Source: BTUB01 sp963836585 (GTDB lineage Bacteria; Babelota; Babeliae; Babelales; Vermiphilaceae). From it: a stretch of 64,000 bases of DNA. The translations under genes were made by a program, and so were the position numbers. Shown here piece by piece: positions 42,690-51,192 of this stretch (its first letter is position 1; each line of letters opens with the position of its first letter). Location of the stretch: contig CAWIJV010000001.1 in NCBI GenBank assembly GCA_963836585.1, positions 372,001 through 436,000 on the forward strand, given 5' to 3'. Below the pieces are notes generated by a model, which was not told the DNA's origin, ran no database searches, and was given only the letters and a program-made list of their open reading frames with translations.

Positions 42690-43187
42690 ATGAAAAAGAT
42701 TTTTTTCGCATTACTCATGTTTCCTCAAGTAACATTGCCTATGCATCGCACGCCCACGAAGCAGGACGCAATTTTTTATCATCATCGGCCATTAACACCG
42801 GGTGAAAAAAGACACAATGAAGAGGTAAGGCGGTGGAATCAAGAATATGATCGTTTAGAAGATGCAGCAAGAAAAGAGGCCAGTCGAGAAACTGCATGGG
42901 GCTTGGCACGCATCGGCATTGCGGCTCTTTGTTTTTCAGCATTATGTTGCGGTATAGCATACGAGCAGGCAAATGATCATGGCATGTGCGATCGATTCGG
43001 AGCTTCAGTTTATAATGATATGCCAACTAAAGTGGTGGATTGTTGTAGTAAATGCTGCGCAATAGTTGGCGCCGGTTCATTCATACATGCCGGGTGCGAG
43101 GCGCGCTCTTCCTGCGAGTATTCATGTGCTGAATGTTGTGAAGATTGCGGTGATTGCGTTGCACTTGTGTGTTGGCCTTGGAAATGA
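42690..43187 (+). CDS. Cys-rich exported protein 3
   Basis: The start is ATG 42690 after AAGGATTTTTGGATCT; an earlier in-frame ATG lies inside copy 2. The 165 residues comprise signal peptide MKKIFFALLMFPQVTLPMHR, a charged helix (NEEVRRWNQEYDRLEDAARK), a hydrophobic segment, the box NDHGMCDRFGA (~106), VVDCCSKCC, a CAECCEDCGDC tail and the terminal CWPWK. It shares the DHxMC and C-PW marks with copies 2, 4 and, for DHGMC, 5. Confidence 0.72.
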   Translation: MKKIFFALLMFPQVTLPMHRTPTKQDAIFYHHRPLTPGEKRHNEEVRRWNQEYDRLEDAARKEASRETAWGLARIGIAALCFSALCCGIAYEQANDHGMCDRFGASVYNDMPTKVVDCCSKCCAIVGAGSFIHAGCEARSSCEYSCAECCEDCGDCVALVCWPWK

Positions 43188-43230
43188 AAGATTCATAGAG
43201 CTAAAATCTATTTATAGTTTGGAGAAGTGT

Positions 43231-43758
43231 ATGAAAAAAGTATTGAGCCTCATTTTTCTTGCGGGCATCGGCGTTTCTTTTTCTGTTGTAGCAATGGAAA
43301 GAAGGCGTGCGCTTTTAACAAGTGAGCATTCGGAGTCCGATTCAGAGTCAGATTCTGATCACAAAGAGCGAGAACATAAAATACGTGGCCTTTTCTTCTT
43401 AGGAACCTCAATGCTATCTTTTGGCGCTGCTTCAGACTTATTTCAAAGGGTAGCAGATAGAGTTGCTGATCACGCTCTATGTACTGCTGCCGATTTTGGT
43501 AATCCTTCCCATCCTGTTTTTGCTTTATTTGATGATGCAACTTCCATGTACCTACAAACTGGTGGCTTGCTCTGTGCGATACTCGGGCTCGGAACGCTTC
43601 AACTAGGGACAGCAGCGATTGTTGCCGGTAGTGGCCTTGATTGTAATAATTGTTGTTGCGGAGACCCATGCCCACAATGCTGCAGTGATTGTTGGCAATG
43701 CGTTAACGATTGTGCCGACTCGTTTTGTTGTCCTTGGACACATCCACATCGTGACTAA
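43231..43758 (+). CDS. Cys-rich exported protein 4
   Basis: ATG 43231 with SD TTTGGAGAAG. The 175-residue protein has signal peptide MKKVLSLIFLAGIGVSFSVV followed by AMERRR, an acidic Ser/Asp/Glu run (SESDSESDSDHKE), a hydrophobic segment, the box ADHALCTAADFG, a second hydrophobic segment, then CNNCCCGDPCPQCCSDCWQC and the terminal FCCPWTHPHRD. It conforms to the tandem family throughout. The acidic run is not seen in the other copies. Confidence 0.72.
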   Translation: MKKVLSLIFLAGIGVSFSVVAMERRRALLTSEHSESDSESDSDHKEREHKIRGLFFLGTSMLSFGAASDLFQRVADRVADHALCTAADFGNPSHPVFALFDDATSMYLQTGGLLCAILGLGTLQLGTAAIVAGSGLDCNNCCCGDPCPQCCSDCWQCVNDCADSFCCPWTHPHRD

Positions 43759-43787
43759 TTGGGAATCAGGTTTTTTTGGAGAAGTTT

Positions 43788-44170
43788 ATGAAAAAAATAT
43801 TGAACATTATTTTTCTTGCGGGCATCTGTGCTTCTTTTTCTGCCGTACCAATGACAAGAAGGCGTGCAATACGAGCACAAGATGAGGAAAACGACGTGAA
43901 AACGAATTCAGATGGAGAATGCGGATTACTGAGATTACCTGTGCGGGAGCATCTGTCGCAGCACTGTGCACTGCAGCGGGCTTATGGTATACAGTAGCAA
44001 ATCGTGCAGATGATCATGGCATGTGTAATAGTATTCCTGCAGGTATTGATCTGTATAGTGATGGTACAACTGAATTATTAGATTGTTGCTGTAAAGCATG
44101 TTCAGCAATAGGGTGTGTAACCATGGGTATCACATGGCAGTCGGCTTTCGATTATAGAAACTATAAATAG
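43788..44170 (+). pseudogene. Cys-rich exported protein 5, frameshifted
   Basis: It begins as a normal family member at ATG 43788 (SD TTTGGAGAAG; MKKILNIIFLAGICASFSAV, then PMTRRR), but near 43918-43925 the family sequence moves to another frame: ITCAGASVAALCTAAGLWYT, then ADDHGMCNSIPAG and ELLDCCCKACSAIGC. The first frame stops at 43997. The shift is opposite in sense to those in the coiled-coil gene. The end lacks the C-PW tail, so it is probably a dead copy. Confidence 0.65.
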
Positions 44171-44188
44171 CTGCGAGGATTTATTGAT

Positions 44189-44854
44189 ATGAAAAAGATC
44201 CTAATTGTATTGCTGCCGATGATTGCTCAGGCAATGGGGCATTTTGGCCAGGGTGGTGGCGAATATAGTGAAGAGCATGCGCGATGGGGAATGCGGCGCA
44301 TATTAGTAGGCGTGCCGCTGTTGGCGGCAGGTCTTTTTTGCTTAGCAAAAGCTGATGTAAGAGAAGAGGCTTTGGGCAGGTGTTGGGCACAGCCATCGCT
44401 TGCCGGTGCTTCCTTAGAGTGCGAAGTGGGTGTATTAACTTACAAAGCACTGGGCGCACTGGGAATTGGCATTGGAGGATGCACAGCCGGTGTATGCGGT
44501 TGCCTTGAAGGATTGATTGCATCTCGAATATGTTGTGAGCCTGATTGTTGGAAAAAAATGGGCATGGCATGTTGCGAAGAATGTTGCACTATGGGTGATT
44601 GGTGCTTGCCGCGCTTGAGTCGAAGAGTAGTTAATGGTCTTGGTATTGCTGCGTCGGTTGCCTGTCTCGGGCTTGGCAGTAAGTTGATGTATGATGTGGG
44701 TGCGCAACCAGCAGGATTCGATCGCTATGTACGTCATATGGCTGGTATCGGTGGAACGGCCATTGGGGGCTTATGCTGTTGGCAGTTTTGCCAAGATTGT
44801 TGTGAGTGTGAAGCTCTTCGAATGCTTGAGATACTTCGGATGCATGAGGATTAA
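44189..44854 (+). CDS. Cys-rich exported protein 6 (long form)
   Basis: The 221-residue protein has a short signal peptide (MKKILIVLLPMIAQA|MGHF) and SD GAGGAT. Its body has two similar halves, each with a charged segment (ARWGMRRIL; LSRRVVNGL), a Gly-rich hydrophobic stretch and Cys clusters (CCEPDCWKKMGMACCEECC; CCWQFCQDCCECEAL). It looks like a distant, possibly internally duplicated relative of copies 1-5. It ends the tandem run. No known family is recognised. Confidence 0.68.
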   Translation: MKKILIVLLPMIAQAMGHFGQGGGEYSEEHARWGMRRILVGVPLLAAGLFCLAKADVREEALGRCWAQPSLAGASLECEVGVLTYKALGALGIGIGGCTAGVCGCLEGLIASRICCEPDCWKKMGMACCEECCTMGDWCLPRLSRRVVNGLGIAASVACLGLGSKLMYDVGAQPAGFDRYVRHMAGIGGTAIGGLCCWQFCQDCCECEALRMLEILRMHED

Positions 44855-44863
44855 TATTTAACA

Positions 44864-44924
44864 CTTGATTTGTGCAATCACTTTTGTTTACAACTATCAG
44901 TAGTTGTAAATCACAAAAATCAAG
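44864..44924 (+). promoter_or_regulatory. Nested hairpin leader upstream of the 118-aa gene
   Basis: Outer arms CTTGATTTGTG (44864-44874) and CACAAAAATCAAG (44912-44924) enclose a perfect 10-bp inner hairpin TTTACAACTA-TCAG-TAGTTGTAAA (44887-44910). The structure ends at the AGAGGAAG ribosome-binding site. It could be an RNA control element or an operator. Confidence 0.4.
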
Positions 44925-44933
44925 AGGAAGAGT

Positions 44934-45290
44934 ATGTCAGTTCAATTACATAAAACGGCAGTGGCGCAAGCAGAAAAATTAATTAATGCGGGCCAAGTGG
45001 CCAACTTTGATCCAAGCTGGGAAAATGAAAAGCCGACCAATGATGAGACGTTGTATTATATCGAAACTCATTTTATGGAAGAATACGGCAAATGGTTTTT
45101 AGGGCTTGATACCAAAGCTCCTAAAAATTTAAAAGAGCATTATGCGTATCCCTATGGTGATTTAAAAGTGGTGCAACGCTGCGCGCTGACCGATACTATC
45201 AAGAATGCAGAAAAAGCGGGCCATGCTGAAATTGTAAAAGAAGCAAAACGTTTGCTTGAGATGTTCGATAAAAAGAATCCCAAGAAATAG
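44934..45290 (+). CDS. Small conserved protein of unknown function
   Basis: The 118-residue soluble protein starts at ATG 44934 with SD AGAGGAAG. The pattern ETHFMEEYGKWFLGLDTKAP and YPYGDLKVVQRCAL, followed by AEIVKEAKRLLEMFDKK, recalls a small family found in many bacteria and some eukaryotes whose function I do not know. It has no signal peptide. The next gene, a phosphoribosyltransferase, follows after one base, so they are probably coexpressed. A structured leader precedes it. Confidence 0.75.
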   Translation: MSVQLHKTAVAQAEKLINAGQVANFDPSWENEKPTNDETLYYIETHFMEEYGKWFLGLDTKAPKNLKEHYAYPYGDLKVVQRCALTDTIKNAEKAGHAEIVKEAKRLLEMFDKKNPKK

Positions 45291-45291
45291 T

Positions 45292-45927
45292 ATGTTTAAA
45301 GACCGCTTTGATGCCGGGCAACAACTATTAGCTAAATTATTAGCATTCAAAAATAATTTAGATGCGGTGGTTTTGGCTGTTCCGTGTGGTGGTGTGCCGG
45401 TAGGATTTCCCATTGCGCGTGGACTAGAAATTCCGTTTGATACTGTTCTTATGCGCACTATTGGATATCCGGGGAATCCTGATTATATTATCGGCGCAGT
45501 GAGCCTTGATAATGTGATTGTAGATAAACGGGCACTGGAATTTTCAGGCCAGATGGAAGAGTATGTAAAAAATGAGATTAGTAGATTGCGCCATGAGCTG
45601 CGCCTTGAATCTCAGTTTTATCATGCCTCTCGGGAGCCGGCCAATTTTCAGCACAAAACTATTATTGTGATCGATGATGGCATAGCAACAGGAAAAAATT
45701 TAGAAGCTGCCATAGACCTGCTCAAAAAAGCGCAGCCACGTAAAATTATCGTTGCCGTGCCGGTGGCTTCCAAAGAGGCGCTTGCCCGGATTAGAAAGAA
45801 GGTTGATGAGGTGATATGTATTCTGAGTCCCGAACTTTTTATGAGCAAATCACAGTGGTATCAATCATTTAATGCCGTTGATAAGGATGAAGCGCTTGAA
45901 CTGCTGGAGGCAGCATACGCGCGCTAA
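45292..45927 (+). CDS. Phosphoribosyltransferase-fold protein
   Basis: The start is ATG 45292 (MFKDRFDAGQQLLAKL), immediately after the previous stop. The 211-residue protein has the type I PRTase loop IIVIDDGIATGKNLEAAI (~122-139) and the hood sequence AVPCGGVPVGFPIAR typical of the YfcZ/erm-associated predicted PRTase group (F-DR-AG-LA at the N-terminus). The substrate is not known. It might use PRPP from Prs, though that enzyme may be exported. A dispersed element follows directly. Confidence 0.85.
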   Translation: MFKDRFDAGQQLLAKLLAFKNNLDAVVLAVPCGGVPVGFPIARGLEIPFDTVLMRTIGYPGNPDYIIGAVSLDNVIVDKRALEFSGQMEEYVKNEISRLRHELRLESQFYHASREPANFQHKTIIVIDDGIATGKNLEAAIDLLKKAQPRKIIVAVPVASKEALARIRKKVDEVICILSPELFMSKSQWYQSFNAVDKDEALELLEAAYAR

Positions 45928-45943
45928 CAATCAGCTGCAGAAA

Positions 45944-46032
45944 TGGTTCGATACATCTCGCTTCGCGAGATACTCACCACGAACGGAAGGGGAACCGTTC
46001 GCCCCGAGTGGCCTGAAAGGCGTATCGAGGGG
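45944..46032. repeat. Dispersed palindromic element, TGGTTCGATA...TATCGAGGGG
   Basis: It contains the hairpin ATCTCGCTTCGCGAGAT and CGAACGG...CCGTTCG arms. It is in the opposite orientation to the 17133 copy and fills the gap between the PRTase gene and ychF. Confidence 0.8.
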
Positions 46033-46044
46033 TAAAAATATAAG

Positions 46045-47157
46045 TTACACATTAAATCTAACGTGCACAATATCGCCATCTTGCACACTATATCCCTGGC
46101 CCTCTATGCGCATTTTGCCTGCATCTTTTATTTTTGCTTCGCTGCCTAAATCAAACAGATCTTTGCAGTTGTAAATCTCCGCGCAGATAAATCCGCGTTC
46201 CAAATCGGAGTGAATTTCACCGGCCGCCTGACGAATAGCAGTGCCTTTTTTTATCGGCCATGCATGAATTTCTTTAGGGCCACAGGTAAAGAAGGTGATA
46301 AGCCCCAGATTTTTATAGGTCTCGCGAATTACCAGATCAAGGCTACGCTCTTTGAGGCCTAAGAGGCCCATCATCTCTTGGGCCTCATCATCTGATAGTT
46401 GGGCCAGCTCCGCAGCAACTTTAGCGCAAATGGGAACCACTTTGTGCAAGCCAAAGTTTTTTACCAGCTGTTGATATGCTTCATTATTTTTATACGCATC
46501 ATTCTCAATCTCATTTTCAGCAATGTTGGCGATAATGAGAAAATCTTTTTGGGTGAGCAGGGGAATTGTTTTGACCGGGGCAGCATGTACTAATTCTGCA
46601 ACACGGGCGACCGCATCATTATCGAGTGCTGCTTGCACGGCAGTCAGGAGCTCTTTTTCCGCGCTTAATTCTTTGAGTTCGGCCGGCTTGCCCTGCGCCT
46701 TTTTTATGCCATGTTCAATCCGTTCCAATCGTTTAGCGACCGACTCTAAATCTTTGAGCATCAGTTCGGCGACAATAATCTCATAATCGCCAATGGGATC
46801 AACCACGCCGCGGGAGCTGATGATATCTGGATCCTGGAAGCAGCGCAACACATGGAGAATCAGGTGAACCGATTGAATATGGCTCAAAAATTGATTACCC
46901 AGGCCCTCTCCGGCTGCAGCACCGGCTACTAGGCCAGCAATATCCACAAAGGTAACAGTGGCAGGAATCTGCTTTTGCGAATTAAATGATTTTTGCAATG
47001 GGTTTAGGCGTGGATCGGGCACATTCGTGATTGCCACATGGGGCTCGATGGTGCAAAAGGGATAATTTTCTGCCGGCACACTGGATTTGGTGAGTGCATT
47101 AAAAAGAGTTGATTTACCGACATTGGGAAGGCCTACTAAGCCTGCTTGAATACTCAT
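46045..47157 (-). CDS. ychF: Redox-regulated ATPase YchF (OBG family)
   Basis: The 370-residue P-loop protein has G1 LVGLPNVGKSTLFNAL (~8-23), DIAGLVAGAAAGEGLGNQFL (G3 region) and a G4 change to the ATP-preferring NIAENE form, which marks YchF. The coiled-coil insert and C-terminal TGS domain (AGEIHSDLERGFICAEI, ending YSVQDGDIVHVRFNV) are complete. It binds ribosomes and affects translation and stress responses. The upstream gene on the same strand ends 4 bp before its start. Confidence 0.95.
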   Translation of the reverse strand: MSIQAGLVGLPNVGKSTLFNALTKSSVPAENYPFCTIEPHVAITNVPDPRLNPLQKSFNSQKQIPATVTFVDIAGLVAGAAAGEGLGNQFLSHIQSVHLILHVLRCFQDPDIISSRGVVDPIGDYEIIVAELMLKDLESVAKRLERIEHGIKKAQGKPAELKELSAEKELLTAVQAALDNDAVARVAELVHAAPVKTIPLLTQKDFLIIANIAENEIENDAYKNNEAYQQLVKNFGLHKVVPICAKVAAELAQLSDDEAQEMMGLLGLKERSLDLVIRETYKNLGLITFFTCGPKEIHAWPIKKGTAIRQAAGEIHSDLERGFICAEIYNCKDLFDLGSEAKIKDAGKMRIEGQGYSVQDGDIVHVRFNV

Positions 47158-47161
47158 AGTG

Positions 47162-48325
47162 TTAGTTCCCGCATAGTGCTTTTTTTATTTGAGGTAAGTG
47201 AGATGCTCTTAATTTTTGAAGTAAAAGATACTTGCTCATCATGAGCCATTTTGTACATGTTTGGTTATCATCTCTTTCTATTTTACAGTCATTAATACAA
47301 CGTATAACATGATCATGATAGGTGATCACTGCCGAAGGGTTTATCTCAGGAGGTAGCACAATAGGCAAGCATTTGATTTTATTCTGATCAATAGTAGTCA
47401 AATCAGCGCTCAGCAATCGACGAATTTTTGTTGAGGCAATATCTTGTGTAGTTTCAAGAATAATCATCTGTGGATGTGCCGTATCAACATATATATTATC
47501 TACTGGAAATCCTGTTCTATGAAGCACATATTTAACAGAACTTCCTTGGGGCCACAGTGATACTAAACGGCGGTCTCCGGTGACTCCCAGCATTATGGTA
47601 TTACCAACAAATGATATTTTTTTAAGAGAACCTTTTAATTCTGAACGAGCGGATAGCATTACACCCACTTTATAGTTATACACAGATAATGTTTCATTAA
47701 CGGGCCAAGGAACATTTGGTCTGCTTACTAGGGCAAATTTGCCCTGATTTGCTAATGCCATGGTTTTTAATCTGTGATCGGGAAGTAATACCACTCCTTG
47801 ATAATCAACGCTGGTGACTGCTCTGCATGCTCGGAGTCTTTGGGCAGGGAGATTCATCAAATAATAGATAATGTGTTGCCCATCTCTTTTAGTTCTTACG
47901 CTATTTTGAGCTATAACAATTATGCCATCTGCATTAGGGCCATCAAGCTGAGTGCTTGAAGTGTCTTGAGCAAATTTAGTCTTAACGGTAACCGGTAGCT
48001 TGCCATCCTCTTCGATTGTAAAACTATTTCCAAGTTTTTCACGTTCCAAGCCATGCTGATTAAATGTTGCGATATGAGTATTTATCGATTGCGTGTTGGA
48101 AAATACTTGTAGTGAGTTGGTATCGGAGGGAATAAATTTTTTCGAGAGTAGTTCAGTTTCTAAAGAGCGATCTTTATCATGAAAGCGACGAAGAATTTTG
48201 GGTTTAACCAAGGCATTAAATAAATCATAAGGCAACGCCCGAGTTAATGCCTTTGGCTTAAGTTCGGCTCCTTGCATTACGTTCACATAACAGCTTAAAA
48301 ACATGATTATCACGTGTGTTTTCAT
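47162..48325 (-). CDS. Secreted hypothetical protein, possibly beta-propeller
   Basis: The 387-residue protein has signal peptide MKTHVIIMFLSCYVNVMQG, with VM-Q near its end. The body shows repeated short strand pairs at ~40-residue spacing (GIIVIAQNSVRT; GVVLLPDHRLKTMAL; FALVSRPNVPWP; TIMLGVTGDRRLVSLWPQGS), suggesting a degenerate WD40-like propeller. A helical Cys-containing tail follows. No family is recognised with certainty. It is just upstream of ychF, probably in one transcript. Confidence 0.6.
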   Translation of the reverse strand: MKTHVIIMFLSCYVNVMQGAELKPKALTRALPYDLFNALVKPKILRRFHDKDRSLETELLSKKFIPSDTNSLQVFSNTQSINTHIATFNQHGLEREKLGNSFTIEEDGKLPVTVKTKFAQDTSSTQLDGPNADGIIVIAQNSVRTKRDGQHIIYYLMNLPAQRLRACRAVTSVDYQGVVLLPDHRLKTMALANQGKFALVSRPNVPWPVNETLSVYNYKVGVMLSARSELKGSLKKISFVGNTIMLGVTGDRRLVSLWPQGSSVKYVLHRTGFPVDNIYVDTAHPQMIILETTQDIASTKIRRLLSADLTTIDQNKIKCLPIVLPPEINPSAVITYHDHVIRCINDCKIERDDNQTCTKWLMMSKYLLLQKLRASHLPQIKKALCGN

Positions 48326-48453
48326 ACTATGATGACATCCTTACTTAATAGTAGTATGAAGAATATACTAAAGATATTTACTATTACTGTGAAGTTGTGG
48401 TATTAAAAATGTGTAGTGTTTTTTTACTTTAATCCTTTTTAGGAGAGTTTATT

Positions 48454-48717
48454 ATGATGCATCATCATCACTCACCGGTTATGCGTGTAGTTGGTTTACT
48501 ATCATGGGTACTGACTGCTATCGCGGCAATTGCATGGGGCCTTATTGGTCTTGGTAATTCGATGGGCAAAAACTGGAACATCTGGCATTCAGATTTTGTT
48601 ATGAATAATTTCCCATCGTTGGTACAACCATTGCAATACGCAATTGGTATTGCCGGATTGGTCAGCTTATTATGCTTGATCAGCGGTGCTTGCTGTAAAG
48701 AAGACCGCAAACGATAA
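48454..48717 (+). CDS. Small membrane protein, DUF378-like
   Basis: The 87-residue protein follows SD TTAGGAG. Two membrane segments (VGLLSWVLTAIAAIAWGLIG and YAIGIAGLVSLLCLISGACC) flank a short loop (NWNIWHSDFVMNNFPSL). The layout and the WGLIGLG motif match DUF378 proteins, whose role is unknown. A His-rich start (MMHHHH) and a Cys pair near the end could bind metal. A bidirectional terminator follows. Confidence 0.7.
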   Translation: MMHHHHSPVMRVVGLLSWVLTAIAAIAWGLIGLGNSMGKNWNIWHSDFVMNNFPSLVQPLQYAIGIAGLVSLLCLISGACCKEDRKR

Positions 48718-48732
48718 TCATTATCGTTTACC

Positions 48733-48769
48733 AAAAAATAAGGGGCCCTAAAAAAGCCCCTTATTTTTT
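48733..48769. terminator. Bidirectional rho-independent terminator
   Basis: AAAAAATAAGGGGC - CCTAAAAAA - GCCCCTTATTTTTT is a perfect stem with T-tracts on both strands. It serves the small membrane-protein gene (+) and dnaK (-), which converge here. Confidence 0.9.
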
Positions 48770-48777
48770 ATCCTTTA

Positions 48778-50652
48778 TTAACTAATATCAGTGTCAATCG
48801 GCCCTTTATCAGGATTCTCTTCGGATGAAGAAGCGCCCGATTCTGTTTGCTGGCGATAGAGTATCTCAGCAACTTTGTGAGAGGATTGCATCAGCTCATC
48901 GGTGGCCTTTTGCAGCTCAGCAGCATTATTTTCATGCTCTTTAAGCGCCTTTTTGGCGTTTTCTAAAGCAGATTCAACTTTTGCTACTTCGCTTGCATCG
49001 ATCTTCTCTTTGTTTTCCTGGATTGTTTTTTCAACTTGCAGGATGAGACCATCAAGATGATTGCGTTTTTCTACCGTTTCACGAGCTTGCTTATCGGAAA
49101 CTTCATGTTCTTTTGCCTCGCGCACCATACGTTCAATTTCATCTTTGTTTAATCCGCTGCTGCTGGTGATGGTAACCTTTTGCTCTTTGTTCGTTGCCTT
49201 ATCTTTGGCAGAGACATTCACGATACCATTGGCATCAATATCAAATGATACCTCAATTTGTGGCACACCGCGACGTGCTGCCGGAATACCTTCCAAGCGG
49301 AATTGCCCGAGCAGTTTATTGTCTTTTGCAAATTCGCGTTCACCCTGGAAGATGCGAATATCAACGGCCGTCTGATTATCTTCAGCGGTAGAAAAGACTT
49401 GTGATTTTCTGGTTGGAATGGTGGTGTTACGCTCAATGAGTTTAGTCATCACGCCGCCCAGTGTCTCAATACCGAGTGAAAGGGGAGTAACATCGAGCAG
49501 AAGTACATCAGAAACAGAGCCGGCTAAAATGCCCCCTTGGATTGCGGCGCCGATGGCGACCACTTCATCAGGGTTTACCGATTTATTGGGCTCTTTACCA
49601 AAGAAATCTTTTACCAGTTGCTGTACCTTAGGAATACGGGTTGATCCGCCCACCAAAATTACTTCCTCAATTTGGTTTGGGTTTAATTTTGCATCAGCGA
49701 GCGCTTTTTTGCACGGCTCAAGCAGCCGCTTGAAAATATCTGCACAGAGCGATTCAAGCTTAGCGCGAGAAATTTTGACATTTAAATGTTTTGGGCCTGA
49801 AGCATCAGCAGTGATGTAAGGGAGATTAATATCGGTTTCATGCAGCGTAGAAAGCTCCTTCTTGGCCTTTTCTGCCGCTTCTTTTAAGCGTTGGAGTGCC
49901 ATGCTATCTTTGCGCAGGTCGACGCCATTTTCTTTTTGGAATTCTTGCGCAAGATAATCGATGAGAAGGTTATCAATGTCATCGCCACCCAAATGGGTAT
50001 CCCCATTGGTTGAGCGCACTTCGATCACGCCTTCATTGATTTCAAGGACGGAGACATCAAAGGTTCCACCACCAAAATCGAATACGGCGATGGTGCCATT
50101 CTTCTTTTTATCAAAACCATAGGCAAGAGCAGCGGCCGTTGGTTCGTTGATGATACGCATCACTTCCAGGCCGGCAATTTTGCCTGCATCTTTGGTTGCT
50201 TGGCGTTGAGAATCGTTAAAATAAGCAGGAACGGTGATTACCGCTTCAGTAACTGAATGCCCTAAAAACTCTTCAGCAGTCTGTTTGAGATCAGCAAGGA
50301 TCGCTGATGAAATTTCTTGTGGGGTATATTCTTTACCTTGGCCCATAATGGCGACATCACCATTGGCGCGTTTTACGATTTTATAGGGAACTTTTTTGGC
50401 CTCATCGGCTACTTCATCAAACTTGTGGCCGATAAATCGCTTAGCCGAGTAGATAGTGTTTTCTGGATTGGTGACCGCTTGGCGCTTTGCCAGGGTGCCC
50501 ACCAGGCGCTTGCCATCTTTGGTAAAGGCGACGATGGAAGGGGTGGTGTTACTGCCATCTTTATTGGGAATTACCTTGGGGGTATTTCCTTCCATGAAGG
50601 CTACTACCGAGTTGGTGGTACCAAGATCGATACCGATTATTTTTTTTGCCAT
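48778..50652 (-). CDS. dnaK: Chaperone DnaK (Hsp70)
   Basis: The 624-residue protein has the nucleotide-binding domain (IGIDLGTTNSVVA, VPAYFNDSQRQATKDAG, NEPTAAALAYG, FDFGGGTFDVSVLE), the linker DVLLLDVTPLSLG, the substrate domain and a helical lid. It folds and protects proteins with DnaJ and GrpE; GrpE is at 5822. The tail is acidic but lacks the EEVK-type end. It has a consensus sigma-70 promoter 182 bp upstream, and a dispersed palindrome lies in the 5' untranslated leader. No HspR- or CIRCE-type operator is seen. Confidence 0.98.
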   Translation of the reverse strand: MAKKIIGIDLGTTNSVVAFMEGNTPKVIPNKDGSNTTPSIVAFTKDGKRLVGTLAKRQAVTNPENTIYSAKRFIGHKFDEVADEAKKVPYKIVKRANGDVAIMGQGKEYTPQEISSAILADLKQTAEEFLGHSVTEAVITVPAYFNDSQRQATKDAGKIAGLEVMRIINEPTAAALAYGFDKKKNGTIAVFDFGGGTFDVSVLEINEGVIEVRSTNGDTHLGGDDIDNLLIDYLAQEFQKENGVDLRKDSMALQRLKEAAEKAKKELSTLHETDINLPYITADASGPKHLNVKISRAKLESLCADIFKRLLEPCKKALADAKLNPNQIEEVILVGGSTRIPKVQQLVKDFFGKEPNKSVNPDEVVAIGAAIQGGILAGSVSDVLLLDVTPLSLGIETLGGVMTKLIERNTTIPTRKSQVFSTAEDNQTAVDIRIFQGEREFAKDNKLLGQFRLEGIPAARRGVPQIEVSFDIDANGIVNVSAKDKATNKEQKVTITSSSGLNKDEIERMVREAKEHEVSDKQARETVEKRNHLDGLILQVEKTIQENKEKIDASEVAKVESALENAKKALKEHENNAAELQKATDELMQSSHKVAEILYRQQTESGASSSEENPDKGPIDTDIS

Positions 50653-50689
50653 GAACTATTCCTTAATATGAATTGTATACGAGCCGTTC

Positions 50690-50818
50690 GCCTCGAGCGA
50701 ACCCGATGGGGTGAGTCGATGGTTCGACAAGCTCACCATGAGCGGAAATCCCCGATCGTCCTGAGCGAGTTTACGAGTCGAAGGGTTTGGGCTAAAGCCC
50801 TCACTCGAAGCGAACGAG
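50690..50818. repeat. Dispersed palindromic repeat in the dnaK leader
   Basis: Units GAGCCGTTCGCCTCGAGCGA, GGTTCGACAAGCTCACCATGAGC and CGTCCTGAGCGAGT..CGAGTCGAAGG, followed by GGGCTAAAGCCC. All lie between the dnaK promoter and start codon, so they are transcribed as a structured 5' leader. Confidence 0.7.
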
Positions 50819-50833
50819 AGAAAATCATCTAAA

Positions 50834-50862
50834 ATTATAGGTATTTGCCGAGCGACTGTCAA
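50834..50862 (-). promoter_or_regulatory. Consensus sigma-70 promoter of dnaK
   Basis: On the minus strand TTGACA (50862-50857), 17-bp spacer, TATAAT (50839-50834): a perfect match in both boxes. The leader to the dnaK ATG is about 175 nt. Confidence 0.8.
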
Positions 50863-51100
50863 CAAAAAACTAAAATAATCTTAGTCATGTTCGCTCAGGT
50901 TTTATTAAAATATATACTAATAATCGGCAGCGTTAAAAATTATCTTAAAAATCCTAAATCTTTTTGACTAATCTCCATGCGTAATTATTGTCGCATAATT
51001 TATAGCCTTTCCAAGGCATCCCAAGGTAAGCTTCTTTCTCTTATCCCGGCTCTTCTCACAAGCAACCTGCTCGCTGCGCGCCGGGGCACTCCGTCCTCAC

Positions 51101-51141
51101 CCGCGGCCCCTTTCCCCGTGGGGAGGAAAGAGGGGCCGCGG
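51101..51141. repeat. GC-rich palindrome in an AT-rich gene-free stretch
   Basis: CCGCGGCCCC (51101-51110) and GGGGCCGCGG (51132-51141) are exact complements, with a second CCCC/GGGG and TTTCC/GGAAA pairing inside. Base composition differs sharply from the AT-rich flanks. Confidence 0.7.
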
Positions 51142-51192
51142 TCTCGACTCCGTGATAAACACAAACAGTGAAAAGAGTACTACGGGGGTAAT

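Noticed and set aside
51118..51141. GAGGAAAG string resembling the conserved core of RNase P RNA
   Set aside because: It is part of a symmetric palindrome; none of the other conserved RNase P segments (ACAGNNA, downstream P4 strand) occurs within 400 bp.
50977..51171. Plus-strand 64-codon ORF
   Set aside because: Its second half is the GC palindrome read through; no ribosome-binding site and no similarity.
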